Positions 30,355 to 40,174 of a DNA stretch of 64,000 nucleotides are shown one piece after another. How positions within the stretch are numbered: position 1 is the stretch's first letter; every line of letters begins with the position of its first letter. The notes beneath the pieces are model-generated. The model made no database searches. It saw only the letters and a program-made list of their open reading frames with translations, and was not told the DNA's origin. Made by a program: the position numbers and the translations under genes. The DNA lies in assembly GCF_024158035.1 (NCBI RefSeq), contig NZ_JAMZEK010000003.1, forward strand, positions 248,001-312,000. The letters are read 5' to 3'. Source of the DNA: Dyella lutea. Its GTDB lineage: Bacteria > Pseudomonadota > Gammaproteobacteria > Xanthomonadales > Rhodanobacteraceae.

Positions 30355-32352
30355 ATGCTTCAACGTTTTCGCGCGGCGTGCCTGGCCGGTACGCTGCTTT
30401 TCGTCGCCGCATCCGGCGGCGTAGTGACCGCGGCTGACGCGCCGCTTCCGGTGTCCGATTTTGCCCGCATGGGCACTCTCGGCCACCCAGCCATGTCGCC
30501 GGACGGGCAATACCTGGCGCTATCGCTGCACAATGAAAAGGCCAAATGGGGCGAGCCGGACTATCAGCTGGTGGTCCTTCACCTGCCGGACCTGAAATAC
30601 GTCAGCCGGCTCGACATGGTGCGCAACTACCAGCCGGCCCAGATCATCTGGGTCAACGACACCCGCATGGTCGTGCCGCTGGCCTACACCACCAGTGCGC
30701 TGGAGGCTCCCCAGGGCACCGGCGACATCATCGCGGTGGACTTCGACGGCAGCCACAAGCAGACCCTCTACAGCCTGCGTAATCGCGGCAAGCTGGGCTC
30801 CGGGCCGCACTCGCTGGACATGCCTCGTGGATTTCCGGCGGTCGTCGGCGTGCCCTATCCGCGGAACGGCCACGTCTACCTTTCACTCGGCCTGATTCCC
30901 GAGCACAACGCGGCGGGTGACTGGGACAGTCACCGCAGCCAGGTCTACGACGTCGACTCGGTGAGCGGCAAGCCGACCCTGATGGGCGACATCGACCACG
31001 GCAGCATGTCTTTCGTGGTGCACGGCGGCGTAGCGAGGCTTGCCTACGGATCGCGTGACGCACACACCACGGACGTCTACATGCGCGCCGATGCGAAGGC
31101 GCCCTGGACGAAGATTTCCGATGCCGTCACCGGCAAGCAGATGACACCGCTGCGCATAAGCCGCGACGGCAGCACCCTCTGGTCCCTGTACAGCGACCAT
31201 GGCGGCCCGATGATGCTGGTGTCGAGCAAGCTCGACGGTACCGACCGCAAGGTGCTGGCGCACGATGATTTCGCTTCCGTGGCCGACGTGCAGTGGGACG
31301 TGACCAGCGGCAAACCCTACGCCGTGCTGTTCGAGACGGGCAGGCCGCATCTGGCCTATCTGGACGACAGCGTCGACGCGCAGGTGTCCAAGGCGCTGAA
31401 CGCGAAATTCGCCGATCACCTGGTGATGCTCGGCGGTTCGGACGATGCCGGCAAGCGGATGCTGGTGTTCGCGCAGAGCGACCGCGACCCGGGCAGCCTG
31501 GCGCTGTTCGATACCACCGGGATGAACCTGCAGCCGTTGTTCCAGGTGGAGCCGTGGATCCACGCCGAGCGGATGGCCGAACGCCGCCCGTTCCGCTTCA
31601 AGGCCAGCGACGGCATGGAGCTGGAGGGCTACCTGACGCTGCCGCACGGTTCGTCCGGCAAGAACCTGCCGACCGTATTGCTGCCGCACGGTGGCCCGAT
31701 CGGCATCCGCGACGGCTGGACCTATGACACCGATGCCCAGTTCCTCGCCAACCGCGGCTATGCGGTGGTGCAGGTGAATTACCGTGGCTCGGCCGGCCGC
31801 GGCCCCGGCTTCGAGATGGCCGGCTACAAGCATTTCGGTGACCGCATCCAGCAGGATCTGCTTGAAGGCCTGCACTGGGCGATCGATCAGGGCTACTCCG
31901 ACAAGAACCGTGTCTGCGTCTACGGCGGCAGCTTCGGCGGCTATTCCTCGCTGATGCAGCCGATCATCGCACCGGGCCAGTACAAGTGCGCCATCGACTA
32001 CGCCGGCGTGTCGGACTGGAGCATCGGCTTCGAGCGCAGCGACACCTCGCACGTGAGCGTGGGCCGCGCCTATTTTGCCGAGGCGATCGGCGACGAGGCC
32101 GCGGCCAAGGCGATCTCGCCGCTGTACCAGCTGGACAAGTTCAACGTGCCGGTGCTGATCGCCCACGGCGAGGACGATCCCCGCGTGCCTTACCAGAACG
32201 CCACCCGGCTGCGCGATGCGCTGGACAAGGCCGGCAAGCCCTACGAGTGGCTGAGCAAGCCGAAGGAAGGTCACGGGTTCTATGCGGTGGACAACCGCGA
32301 GGACCTGTACCGCCACATGGAGGCCTTCCTGGCCAAATACCTCGGTCAGTGA
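30355..32352 (+). CDS. S9 family (prolyl oligopeptidase-type) secreted peptidase
   Basis: 665 residues from the ATG at 30355, chosen over 30334 because AGGGGG lies about ten bases before it. A signal peptide (MLQRFRAACLAGTLLFVAASGG, cleavage near VTAA-D) is followed by a beta-propeller (about 30-400) and an alpha/beta hydrolase domain. Catalytic triad: Ser526 in GGSFGGYSS, Asp607 or 608 in GEDDPRVP, His640 in EGHGFY. The oxyanion segment is LLPHGGPIG. It should cleave oligopeptides in the periplasm or outside. TATACT at 30251-30256 is a likely -10. Xanthomonadales carry many such S9 enzymes. Substrate not deducible. Confidence 0.93.
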   Translation: MLQRFRAACLAGTLLFVAASGGVVTAADAPLPVSDFARMGTLGHPAMSPDGQYLALSLHNEKAKWGEPDYQLVVLHLPDLKYVSRLDMVRNYQPAQIIWVNDTRMVVPLAYTTSALEAPQGTGDIIAVDFDGSHKQTLYSLRNRGKLGSGPHSLDMPRGFPAVVGVPYPRNGHVYLSLGLIPEHNAAGDWDSHRSQVYDVDSVSGKPTLMGDIDHGSMSFVVHGGVARLAYGSRDAHTTDVYMRADAKAPWTKISDAVTGKQMTPLRISRDGSTLWSLYSDHGGPMMLVSSKLDGTDRKVLAHDDFASVADVQWDVTSGKPYAVLFETGRPHLAYLDDSVDAQVSKALNAKFADHLVMLGGSDDAGKRMLVFAQSDRDPGSLALFDTTGMNLQPLFQVEPWIHAERMAERRPFRFKASDGMELEGYLTLPHGSSGKNLPTVLLPHGGPIGIRDGWTYDTDAQFLANRGYAVVQVNYRGSAGRGPGFEMAGYKHFGDRIQQDLLEGLHWAIDQGYSDKNRVCVYGGSFGGYSSLMQPIIAPGQYKCAIDYAGVSDWSIGFERSDTSHVSVGRAYFAEAIGDEAAAKAISPLYQLDKFNVPVLIAHGEDDPRVPYQNATRLRDALDKAGKPYEWLSKPKEGHGFYAVDNREDLYRHMEAFLAKYLGQ

Positions 32353-32360
32353 TCGTGACC

Positions 32361-32391
32361 GATGCCGCGGGCCGTTGCGGCCCGCGGCATC
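32361..32391. terminator. Bidirectional hairpin between convergent genes
   Basis: GATGCCGCGGGCC (32361-32373) and GGCCCGCGGCATC (32379-32391) form a perfect 13-bp stem with a 5-base loop between the S9 peptidase gene and the convergent DUF4785 gene. No strong T tract. Confidence 0.55.
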
Positions 32392-32400
32392 GTCTCCTGC

Positions 32401-33663
32401 TTACGGGCGATCGAAACGCAGCGCCAGCGCGCGGCGCTCGACCAGGCTGATCGCCGGCTGGTCCTGCAGGCGCAGGTCGCGCAGTTCGTACGGCGCGCCG
32501 ATGCCCGCGATGCTCGACGGTTCGAAGTGCAGCACGAGCTGACGCTCGCCGGGCGTCAGCCAGGCGGCCGACTGGGCGAACGCGCCCGGCACCGTGCGGC
32601 CCTTCGCATCGCGTCCATAGAGCACGCCGGAGACCGCGAAGCGGCTGGCGCTGTCCACCGTGACGCCGAGCGCGATGTCGATGCCGTGGTGACCGGCGCG
32701 ATGGGTGTCGGCGGTGCCGCTCAGCTTCGCATCCGGGGTGGCCACGGCGAACACGCTGGTGGTGTCGCGACGCACCGCATGGCCCTGGCCATCGTCGCCG
32801 ATGGTGAAGCTGTGCAGCTCCCACAGGCCGGGCGTACTGCTCGGCTGCACCGGCGCCACGTCGGTGCTGAAGCTGCCGTCCGTGTTGGCGCGATAGTCGA
32901 GCAGGGTGGTGCTGCCGTCCGGCGCGCGCAGGAAGCCGCCGACCGCCTGCAGTGGCCGCTGGCGGTCGCCGTCCTTCATCGTCACGTCCAGGTGCAGGCG
33001 CTGGCCCAGCAGCAGGTCGTCGCGGTCGGCCCTGGCGGTCACCGTGAACGGGCTCTTTGGCTCGAACACATGCACCACGTAGCGGCCGCTGGCGTTCGGC
33101 GCCTGCAGGGTCACCGGGCCCGCGCCCAGTTCGGGACGCAACTGCATCACCAGCGAGGCATCCGGCACGGCCATGCCGGCGGCACGCAGCGAGGCCACGT
33201 CGCCGACCGTGCTGGCCGCGCGGTCACCGGCGAGGGTCTGGCCGTTCATGCGGAAGGTCACGCCGGTGGCGTCGAGTCGCCCGCCCCTGGGGTCGCTGGG
33301 GCTGATCCGGATCACCGCGCCGGGAGCGGACAGTGGCAGGTCGACGCCGCGTTGCATCTCGGTGGCCGAGACATCGGTCCAGTACTCGCGACTGGCGCGG
33401 GCGAACGGTTGCGGCACCGGGTTCACCGGGGCGTCGGCGGGTAGGGCCCAGCTCACGCTGACTGGCTGGTGCTCGGCGTGCGGGCGCGGGATGTCCACGC
33501 CGGCGAGGGCGGCCGCCGTGGCGGAGGCCGGCGCGGGAGCGGCCTGCAGGGCGACCGGCACCATGTCGGTCGGTGTGGCGGGCAGCAGCGTATGCGTGCC
33601 GGCAAAGGCGGAGGTGGCGAAAAGGCCGGCGAGGACGCCGGCGGCAAGGATCCGTCGGTTCAT
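32401..33663 (-). CDS. DUF4785 family secreted protein
   Basis: 420 residues with a Sec signal peptide (MNRRILAAGVLAGLFATSAFA). The start at 33663 excludes the upstream frame, which is a shadow of the hydrolase gene. Seen: REYWTDVSATEMQRGVDLPLSAPGAVIRISP, an N-terminal segment with conserved aromatic and acidic residues, then VHVFEPKSPFTVTARADRDDLLLGQRLHLDVTM, a beta-sandwich-like domain, and a C-terminal beta domain (GVLYGRDAKGRTVPGAFAQSAAWLTPGERQLVLHF). This is the DUF4785 layout known from Xanthomonas and Legionella, with no established function. It starts 5 bases after the hydrolase stop codon, so the two are probably one operon and may act together outside the cell. Confidence 0.83.
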   Translation of the reverse strand: MNRRILAAGVLAGLFATSAFAGTHTLLPATPTDMVPVALQAAPAPASATAAALAGVDIPRPHAEHQPVSVSWALPADAPVNPVPQPFARASREYWTDVSATEMQRGVDLPLSAPGAVIRISPSDPRGGRLDATGVTFRMNGQTLAGDRAASTVGDVASLRAAGMAVPDASLVMQLRPELGAGPVTLQAPNASGRYVVHVFEPKSPFTVTARADRDDLLLGQRLHLDVTMKDGDRQRPLQAVGGFLRAPDGSTTLLDYRANTDGSFSTDVAPVQPSSTPGLWELHSFTIGDDGQGHAVRRDTTSVFAVATPDAKLSGTADTHRAGHHGIDIALGVTVDSASRFAVSGVLYGRDAKGRTVPGAFAQSAAWLTPGERQLVLHFEPSSIAGIGAPYELRDLRLQDQPAISLVERRALALRFDRP

Positions 33664-33668
33664 CGCGA

Positions 33669-34526
33669 TCACCCCTTCAGGTCGTTGGCGAGGATGGAGG
33701 GCAGGCCGAAGCAGGCGCGCCGGCTCTGGTTGTGGTTCAGCACCTGGCCGCCGCTGGTACGCGTCCTGTCCTTGAACCAGAGCGTGCCGGCGGCCTGCGC
33801 GCTGGAGCACTCGATGAAGCCGTCGGAGCAACTGCTCAGCCAGTTCTGGGTGATCTCCAGGCCCACGCTCTGGGTGTAGCCGCCGCAGTAGGCCTGGCTG
33901 GACCACACCGCCGACACCACGTCGGTGCCGACCACGTCGCGGAACGGCACCGGCAGGGCGGGACGTCCGGAGGTACCGAGCAGGTACTGCTGGTTGTAGG
34001 TGGCCATCCAGCCGACCTGCTGCTGCCGCACCGCGTCGGTCTTGTAGCCGAGCAGCCAGCCCAGCGAGGTTTCGAACACGTTGCCGGCGATCGCCGCGTC
34101 GGCCAGCGGCGTGCCGGCGCTGGACGGTGCGATCGCGTCCACCTTGACGATGCGCTGGATGATCGCCGGGTAGCGCGCATCATAGGTGGGGTTGGACAGG
34201 ATCCAGCGCATCACGTTGCCGCCGTTGGAGTGGGTGATGACGATCAGGCGGTCGATGTTGCGGTTCTGGATGAAGCTGGTGAGCTGGCCGGCGAGGCAGC
34301 CGGCCGCGCGGTCGTCCCACATGTATTGGTCGAAGTCGCAGTTCACCACCAGCAGGTTGTTCGGATCGGCCAGGCCCTTGCGGATGCCCTCGACCATGTC
34401 CGACTGCCAGTAATCGTTGTAGGCATCGGTCTGCTTTCCGGTGCCGTGCACCAGCGCCACTCCGGTGGCGGCCTGTACCCCTGCACTGGCCAGTGCCAGC
34501 GCCCCTGTCAGCATCATGCGTTTCAC
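33669..34526 (-). CDS. Secreted alpha/beta hydrolase (lipase-like)
   Basis: 285 residues from a GTG at 34526, preceded by GAGGGAGA; the second Met (KRMMLTG) is an alternative start. A signal peptide ends near GVQA-ATG. The hydrolase core has VALVHGTGKQTD (oxyanion loop) and LIVITHSNGGNVMRWIL with the nucleophile Ser in H-S-N-G-G. At least six Cys residues in the mature part (VNCDFD, GCLAG, YCGGYT, SSCSDG, ECSSAQ, RACFGL) suggest disulphides of an exported enzyme. I infer an esterase or lipase; the Asp and His of the triad are not certain by eye. Co-transcribed with the DUF4785 gene. Confidence 0.8.
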   Translation of the reverse strand: MKRMMLTGALALASAGVQAATGVALVHGTGKQTDAYNDYWQSDMVEGIRKGLADPNNLLVVNCDFDQYMWDDRAAGCLAGQLTSFIQNRNIDRLIVITHSNGGNVMRWILSNPTYDARYPAIIQRIVKVDAIAPSSAGTPLADAAIAGNVFETSLGWLLGYKTDAVRQQQVGWMATYNQQYLLGTSGRPALPVPFRDVVGTDVVSAVWSSQAYCGGYTQSVGLEITQNWLSSCSDGFIECSSAQAAGTLWFKDRTRTSGGQVLNHNQSRRACFGLPSILANDLKG

Positions 34527-34820
34527 GTCGTCTCTCCCTCTCGATGCGGCCGTGCGGCCGCGCGTGGGATCGCCTGCGGACGCAGGCACGGGCGAGACAA
34601 ACCATCCGTGGCTTGCGGCAGGTCGACCATGGCATGTGGCGCCTCCCCCGAGGGCACCGACTGCCGCCGCGGCTTCTCCGGAAGACCATGCGGCGGCGCA
34701 TGGACGCTAGCAGCCTTGCCGGGCGCGGGTCTTGACGCATAGCCGCAGGAAGGTGCGGTGCGTCACAGCCTGCCGCTTCGGGTATGTTGGCGCGCCCGCC
34801 ACGTCACGAGCCGCTTCCGC

Positions 34821-36137
34821 ATGCGCAGCCCCGTTGCCGCCGTCCCGTCTCCCGCAACCGACCGCCTCGGTCGGTCCGACATCCGGACCCTGGCGCTGGC
34901 CGCGTTGGGTGGGGCACTGGAGTTCTACGACTTCGTCGTGTTCGTGTTCCTCGCACTGCCGTTGAGCGAGCTGTTCTTTCCGAAGGGCACCTCACCCTGG
35001 CTGGCGCAGCTGCAGGTGTACGGCATCTTCGCCGCCGGCTATCTGGCGCGGCCGCTGGGCGGCATCGTGATGGCGCACTATGGCGACCTGCTGGGACGCA
35101 AGCGGATGTTCACGCTGAGCGTGTTCCTGATGGCCTTGCCGACCCTGCTGATCGGCCTGCTGCCGGTATATGCGCAGATCGGCATCCTGGCGCCGGTGCT
35201 TCTGCTGGTGCTGCGCGTGCTGCAGGGTATCGCGGTGGGCGGCGAGGTGCCGGGCGCCTGGGTGTTCGTGGCCGAGCACGTGCCGGCGCGGCGCGTCGGC
35301 ATCGCCTGTGCCAGCCTCACCAGCGGGCTCACGGTGGGCATCCTCATCGGTTCGCTGCTCACGGCGGCGATCCACGAGCGGATGACGCCCGCGCAATTGC
35401 TCGACTACGGCTGGCGGCTGCCGTTCCTGGCCGGCGGCGTGTTCGGTTTCATTGCGGTGTGGCTGCGCCGATGGCTGCGCGAGACGCCGGTGTTCGAGGC
35501 GATGCAGGCGCGCCGCGCGCTGGCCGACGAGCTGCCGCTCAAGCGCGTGCTGCGCGAGCATCGCGGCGCGGTGCTGCGCTCGATGGCGGTGACCTGGACG
35601 CTCACCGCGGCCATCGTGGTGGTGATCCTGATGACGCCGACCCTGGTGCAGGCGGTGTTCCACCTGCCGGCTGCCACGGCGTTCCTGGGCAACAGCCTGG
35701 CCTCGTTCGCGCTGGCGATCGGCTGCCTGGCGTTCGGTGCGGCCGCGGACCGCTTCGGCGTGGCGCGCACGCTGGCCGGCGGTGCGGTGCTGATGACGCT
35801 GGCGACGGGCGCGCTCTACCTCGATCTGCAGTGCGGCGCGGCGCATTTTCTGCCGCTGTACGCGCTGGCGGGTTTCACCGTGGGCGTGGTGGGGGTGGTG
35901 CCCACGGTGATGGTCGACGCGTTTCCTCCGGCGGTGCGCTTCAGCGGGCTGTCGTTCTCCTACAACGTGGCGTACGCCGTGTTCGGCGGCATCACGCCGC
36001 CGCTGATCGGTGCGCTGGTGAAAGGCCTGGGCTCACTGGCGCCGGCGTATTACGTGGCGCTGGCCGCGCTGGCGGCTGTGGGGGTTGCCATGGGTCTGCG
36101 GACAGGCGGCCGGGTCGCAGAAAAGCGTCGGGGCTGA
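34821..36137 (+). CDS. MFS transporter, metabolite:H+ symporter (MHS) family
   Basis: 438 residues from ATG 34821 (MRSPVAAV). Twelve helices. Family signatures: LGGALEFYDFVVFVFLA, then YLARPLGGIVMAHYGDLLGRKRMFTLSVFLMALPT (the MHS motif A), LRVLQGIAVGGEVPGAWVFVAEH, and RWLRETPVFEAM after helix 6. Relatives are ProP, KgtP and ShiA, which import osmolytes or organic acids with protons; the substrate here is unknown. The last codons (...KRRG-stop) lie inside a REP sequence, so the C terminus was probably changed by insertion of that repeat. An upstream start at 34758 exists but would add a non-conserved tail. Confidence 0.9.
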   Translation: MRSPVAAVPSPATDRLGRSDIRTLALAALGGALEFYDFVVFVFLALPLSELFFPKGTSPWLAQLQVYGIFAAGYLARPLGGIVMAHYGDLLGRKRMFTLSVFLMALPTLLIGLLPVYAQIGILAPVLLLVLRVLQGIAVGGEVPGAWVFVAEHVPARRVGIACASLTSGLTVGILIGSLLTAAIHERMTPAQLLDYGWRLPFLAGGVFGFIAVWLRRWLRETPVFEAMQARRALADELPLKRVLREHRGAVLRSMAVTWTLTAAIVVVILMTPTLVQAVFHLPAATAFLGNSLASFALAIGCLAFGAAADRFGVARTLAGGAVLMTLATGALYLDLQCGAAHFLPLYALAGFTVGVVGVVPTVMVDAFPPAVRFSGLSFSYNVAYAVFGGITPPLIGALVKGLGSLAPAYYVALAALAAVGVAMGLRTGGRVAEKRRG

Positions 36138-36396
36138 AGCCCCTCCCACAACGCCCACCTCGCCCTTTGTAGGAGCGACTTCAGTCGCGATGCTCTGTAG
36201 CCCCTCCCACAAGGCACCCAGGCGCCTGGTCTCTGTGGGAGCGACTTCAGTCGCGACGTACTTCGCCAAGCTCGCCGATCACCTGCCGAAGGCTTGTAAG
36301 AGCTCCGGTTCCTGCGCAGCGAGCTTGCGGGAAAGCGTCGGGGCTGAAGCCCCTCCCACAACGCTCTTTATGGGAGCGACTTCAGTCGCGATGCTC
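36126..36396. repeat. REP doublet cluster
   Basis: Two REP types alternate head to head: GTCGGGGCTGAAGCCCCTCC (36128, 36337) and GGAGCGACTTCAGTCGCGA (36171, 36239, 36373), with a partial copy CCCCTCCCACAA at 36201-36212. Pairs in opposite orientation at 36128/36171 and 36337/36373 could fold into large cruciform-type hairpins. The sequence GCGCCTGG (36223) and the spacer 36260-36335 are unique. It fills the 291-base gap after the MFS gene; no other gene is seen there. Confidence 0.85.
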
Positions 36397-36428
36397 TTCG
36401 GCAAGGCTGCCGGATCCGTCGCGGCTCG

Positions 36429-37115
36429 CTAGAACTCCAGCTCCTGCGCCGCGCACAGGTAGTCGTTGAGCGGGGCGATGTGGCGGTAAATGTCCACCAG
36501 CGTCGGCAGCAATTTCGGCGAGCAGGCCAGTGCCTCGTCGAAGCCCTGGCCCGCGGCGAAGTCCTTGCGCTTGAGGTCCTCGATCAGCTCATGGCCGGGA
36601 TCGTAGCCGCGCGGTGGCCGGCTCAGCGACTCGCCCCAGAACTCGAAACGCTCACGGAAGGTCTTGCTCCGCGTGGCCTTCTTCCAGGCTGCGGGGTTGT
36701 CGGCGAGGAAAGCGCGGATGCGCTTGAGGTCGTCCGGCTCCGGGTGCCACATGCCGCCGCCGGCGAAGCAGTCGCCGGGCTGGATGTGCACATAGAACGA
36801 GGGCGCGGCGATCTCGTGCCGCCGCTCGTGGAAAAAGCGCGCGCCCTGCCAGGGCTTGTACGGCAGCTTGTTGTTCGAGAAGCGCGTGTCGCGATGGATG
36901 CGGAACAGCGAGCCGCCGTTCTTGCGGGCATCGGCGCGGTAGTGCGGGCTGATCTTCGTCAGCGGCGCCTGCATGTCGGCGATCAGGGTGAGGAAAGGCT
37001 CGCGCACGTGCTGCTCGTAGTCGGCCTTGTGGTCGAGGAACCACTCGCGGTTATTGTTGCGGTCCAGGGCCTTGAGGAAGCGGAAGGTCGCGGGCGAAAA
37101 GTAGGTGGTGGGCAT
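36429..37115 (-). CDS. DUF2461 / TIGR02453 family protein
   Basis: 228 residues, the usual length. Pattern: FSPATFRFLKALDRNNNREWFLDHKADYEQHVREPF, ISPHYRADARKNGGSLFRIHRDTRFSNNKLPYKPW, YVHIQPGDCFAGGGMWHPEP and SRPPRGYDPGHELIEDLKRKDF. The family is widespread in bacteria and fungi and has no proven function. The start at 37115 gives the family N terminus, and the gene lies 11 bases after the sbcB stop on the same strand, so they are likely co-transcribed. Confidence 0.92.
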   Translation of the reverse strand: MPTTYFSPATFRFLKALDRNNNREWFLDHKADYEQHVREPFLTLIADMQAPLTKISPHYRADARKNGGSLFRIHRDTRFSNNKLPYKPWQGARFFHERRHEIAAPSFYVHIQPGDCFAGGGMWHPEPDDLKRIRAFLADNPAAWKKATRSKTFRERFEFWGESLSRPPRGYDPGHELIEDLKRKDFAAGQGFDEALACSPKLLPTLVDIYRHIAPLNDYLCAAQELEF

Positions 37116-37126
37116 TGGCGGATCGG

Positions 37127-38572
37127 TCAGGCGAGCGGTTGGAGTTCGTCGGCGAGCTGGCGGCCCCAGGCTTCGAGCTGGTCGAGCAGGGGACGTCGCT
37201 CCGCCAGCGCGGGATCGTGCCGCATCTGCTCGAGGCGGGTGAAGTATTCGTCCAGGGTGAGGCCGGTCAACGGGGTGCGACGGGTCAGCCGGTCATGCCG
37301 GAAGGCTTGCCATCGATCCTGCTCCTCCACGCTTAGCGTCTGCGGCCAGTTGCGCGCGCGATAGCGGAACAACAGCTCGGTGTAGCGTGGGTCGCGGAAG
37401 GTGATGCCGGCCGCGGCCAGCGCCTCGGGCGGGGTGCCGCGTACCTCGGCGAGACGCCGTTTGTCCGCGTCCGGCAGGAAACCGTCGTACAGCGCCAGCT
37501 CGGGATCCTCCGCCGGAGGCATCGCAGCCGCCTGCTCGAACAGGCGCTGCACCTTGTCGCGCAGGCCAGCGGCGTCGCGTAGCGTGGTGGCGTGGGCGAG
37601 GCAGCGGTCGACGTCGAGCTGCAGCCGGTCCATGTCCGCACCCTTCAGAACCGACAGCGGTGCCACCGCCGGCGCACGGTTGGCGCGCACGGTGCGCAGG
37701 GCGATGCGCTCGACGCCCTCGGGCAGGTCGGCGCGGGCGGTGAACACGCGGTCGGCGATGTCCTCCACGTCCAGCGCGATCAGCTCGGCCGGATCGTGGC
37801 GCAGGTCGTAGACGATCACCTCGCCCGGTCGCGCCGGATGCAGCGCCAGCGGGGCGATCAGGGTCAGGCAGTGCTGGCTGGCCGGATAGCGCGAGGACAC
37901 GTGCACCAGCGGCGTCATGCCGGCCACGTCGAGCAGTTCGAACACCCGCTGCTTGCGGCGCAGGGCGAAGTGCCAGTCCCACAGCCTGGGCTGGCGTACG
38001 CGCAGCAGGCGGGCCAGGTCGATCAGCGCATGCACGTCCGAGAGCGCGTCGTGGGCGCGCTCCTGCTGCAGGTGGTTGGCCCGGGCGAGGTGTTCGAGCT
38101 TGAAGCTGGGCGAGCCGTCGTCACGGGTCGGCCAGGCGATGCCCTCCGGCCGCAGCGCCTCGCACATGCGCACCAGGTCGATCAGGTCCCAGCGCGAGTT
38201 GCCGTTTTCCCACTCGCGACCGTAGGGATCGTAGAAGTTGCGGTACAGCAGTTGGCGTGTGACCTCGTCGTCGAAGCGCAGCGAGTTGTAGCCCACGCCG
38301 CAGGTGCCCGGTTCGGCCAGTTGCTCGTGCACGCGGGCGGCGAATTCGGCCTCGATCACGCCCTCGCGCTCGGCCTGCTGCGGCGTGATGCCGGTGATCA
38401 GGCAGGCTTCGGGGTGGGGCAGGGCGTCCGTGGGTGGCTTGCCGAAGAACATCACCGGCTCGCCGACGATCTCCAGTTCCATGGTGGTGCGGATGCCGGC
38501 GAACTGCACCGGCCGGTCCCGCCGGCTGTCCGCGCCGAAGGTTTCGTAGTCGTGCCAGAAGAAGGTCTGCAT
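37127..38572 (-). CDS. sbcB: Exodeoxyribonuclease I
   Basis: 481 residues, start at 38572 ([13 protein letters not shown]). It degrades single-stranded DNA 3' to 5' and helps in recombination and mismatch repair. The N-terminal DnaQ-type exonuclease domain shows Exo I HDYETFG, Exo [16 protein letters not shown] and the later Exo [17 protein letters not shown]. The SH3-like and helical C-terminal parts follow, with [20 protein letters not shown], a motif typical of the family. Length matches E. coli ExoI (475). Divergently transcribed from orn, another exonuclease, 67 bases away. Confidence 0.96.
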   Translation of the reverse strand: MQTFFWHDYETFGADSRRDRPVQFAGIRTTMELEIVGEPVMFFGKPPTDALPHPEACLITGITPQQAEREGVIEAEFAARVHEQLAEPGTCGVGYNSLRFDDEVTRQLLYRNFYDPYGREWENGNSRWDLIDLVRMCEALRPEGIAWPTRDDGSPSFKLEHLARANHLQQERAHDALSDVHALIDLARLLRVRQPRLWDWHFALRRKQRVFELLDVAGMTPLVHVSSRYPASQHCLTLIAPLALHPARPGEVIVYDLRHDPAELIALDVEDIADRVFTARADLPEGVERIALRTVRANRAPAVAPLSVLKGADMDRLQLDVDRCLAHATTLRDAAGLRDKVQRLFEQAAAMPPAEDPELALYDGFLPDADKRRLAEVRGTPPEALAAAGITFRDPRYTELLFRYRARNWPQTLSVEEQDRWQAFRHDRLTRRTPLTGLTLDEYFTRLEQMRHDPALAERRPLLDQLEAWGRQLADELQPLA

Positions 38573-38639
38573 CGGGCGATCATCGCATGGGGCGGCGCGT
38601 GGCATGCCTGCTGCTAGAATCCGCAGCCCGGGAGGGCAC

Positions 38640-39197
38640 ATGAGCCAAGACAACGACAACCTGATCTGGATCGATCTTGAGATGACCGGCCTCGACACGG
38701 ATGCCGATTCCATCCTGGAGATCGCCACCATCGTCACCGACAAGGATCTCAACATCCTGGCCGAAGGGCCGGTGTTCGCGATCCGTCATGAGCTCGACCG
38801 GCTCGAAGCCATGGACAGCTGGAACCGCAACCAGCACAGCCGCTCCGGTCTGTGGCAGCAGGTACTCGAATCCACCGCCGACCACGCGGAGGCCGAGCAG
38901 GCGACGGTGGAATTCCTCAAGGCCTGGGTGCCGGCGGGCAAGTCGCCGATGTGCGGCAACTCGATCTGCCAGGACCGCCGCTTCCTGCATCGCCAGATGC
39001 CGCAGCTGGAGCGCTACTTCCACTACCGCAACCTCGACGTGTCCACGCTCAAGGAGCTGGCCCGCCGCTGGGCTCCGGCGATTGGCAAGGGCTTCAGCAA
39101 GGACTCGGCGCATACCGCGCTGTCGGACATCCGCGACTCCATAGACGAGTTGCGCTACTACCGCCAGCACATGGGCACGCTGGGCGGGCTGGCCTGA
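38640..39197 (+). CDS. orn: Oligoribonuclease
   Basis: 185 residues, ATG at 38640 after GGGAGG. A DEDD-type 3'-5' exonuclease that removes 2- to 5-mers and completes pGpG turnover in c-di-GMP degradation. Seen: [11 protein letters not shown] (Exo I), [32 protein letters not shown] (Exo II) and [18 protein letters not shown] (Exo III). Family length is 180-185. folP follows 8 bases downstream. The upstream TAGAAT at 38615-38620 may be the -10 box. Confidence 0.97.
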   Translation: MSQDNDNLIWIDLEMTGLDTDADSILEIATIVTDKDLNILAEGPVFAIRHELDRLEAMDSWNRNQHSRSGLWQQVLESTADHAEAEQATVEFLKAWVPAGKSPMCGNSICQDRRFLHRQMPQLERYFHYRNLDVSTLKELARRWAPAIGKGFSKDSAHTALSDIRDSIDELRYYRQHMGTLGGLA

Positions 39198-39205
39198 GCA
39201 CGACC

Positions 39206-40117
39206 ATGTCCGCCGCCGACCTGTTCGCCACCGTACTCGACTGCAACGGCCGCCCGCTCATGCTGGATCGTCCGCGCGTGGTCGGCATCCTCAACGTCAC
39301 GCCCGACTCGTTCTCCGATGGCGGCCTCTACGCCGACCTCGATGCCGCCGTGGCGCACGGCCTGGCGATGGTGGCGCAGGGTGCCGACATGCTCGATGTC
39401 GGCGGCGAGTCGACCCGTCCGGGCGCGGCCGACGTGTCGGAGCAGGACGAACTGGCGCGCGTGCTGCCGGTGATCGAGGCGCTGGTCGCACGTACCGACA
39501 AGCCGATCTCGATCGACACCTCCAAGCCGGAAGTAATGCGCGCCGCTGTGGCCGCCGGCGCCGGCATGGTCAACGATGTGTATGCGCTGCGCCGCGAGGG
39601 GGCACTCGATGCCGCCGCGTCGCTCGGCGTGCCGGTGTGCATCATGCACATGCAGGGCGAGCCGCGCGGCATGCAGGACGATCCCCGTTACGACGACGTG
39701 GTCGGCGAGGTGCATCGCTTCCTCGCCGATCGCCTGTTCGCCTGCGAACTGGCCGGTATCGACAAGCGCAAAGTGCTGGTCGATCCGGGCTTCGGCTTCG
39801 GCAAGACGCTGGAACACAACCTCGAGCTGCTGCGCGAGTTGCGGCGTTTCACCGACTTGGGCAGCGGCGTGTACGCCGGCCTGTCGCGCAAGTCGATGAT
39901 CGGCACGATCACCGGGCGCAGCGCTCCCGCGGACCGCGCTGCCGGTTCGGTCGCTGCGGCACTCATCGCCGTGCAGCAGGGAGCGAAGCTGGTGCGCGTG
40001 CACGACGTGCAGGCCACCGTCGATGCACTGGCGGTGTGGCATGCGGTGGACGCCAACCGGCCCGCGCGCCGCAAGGATCCGGCGCCGTCGATGCCGCGCT
40101 GGCCGGATGACGACTGA
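39206..40117 (+). CDS. folP: Dihydropteroate synthase
   Basis: 303 residues, ATG at 39206. It condenses p-aminobenzoate with the pterin pyrophosphate in folate synthesis and is the sulfonamide target. Seen: VVGILNVTPDSFSDGG (pterin/phosphate loop), DVGGESTRPGA, ISIDTSKPEVMRAAVAAGAGMVNDVYAL, MHMQGEPRGMQ, DPGFGFGKTLEHNLELL, and LSRKSMIG. The C-terminal RARRKDP tail is unremarkable. It follows orn closely and precedes glmM by 57 bases, the conserved folP-glmM pair of gammaproteobacteria. Confidence 0.97.
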   Translation: MSAADLFATVLDCNGRPLMLDRPRVVGILNVTPDSFSDGGLYADLDAAVAHGLAMVAQGADMLDVGGESTRPGAADVSEQDELARVLPVIEALVARTDKPISIDTSKPEVMRAAVAAGAGMVNDVYALRREGALDAAASLGVPVCIMHMQGEPRGMQDDPRYDDVVGEVHRFLADRLFACELAGIDKRKVLVDPGFGFGKTLEHNLELLRELRRFTDLGSGVYAGLSRKSMIGTITGRSAPADRAAGSVAAALIAVQQGAKLVRVHDVQATVDALAVWHAVDANRPARRKDPAPSMPRWPDDD

Positions 40118-40174
40118 TCCGCTGCCGTCGATGGTGGCTGCCCGACTTCCTTTCCAGGCTTCAAGGACATCTGC

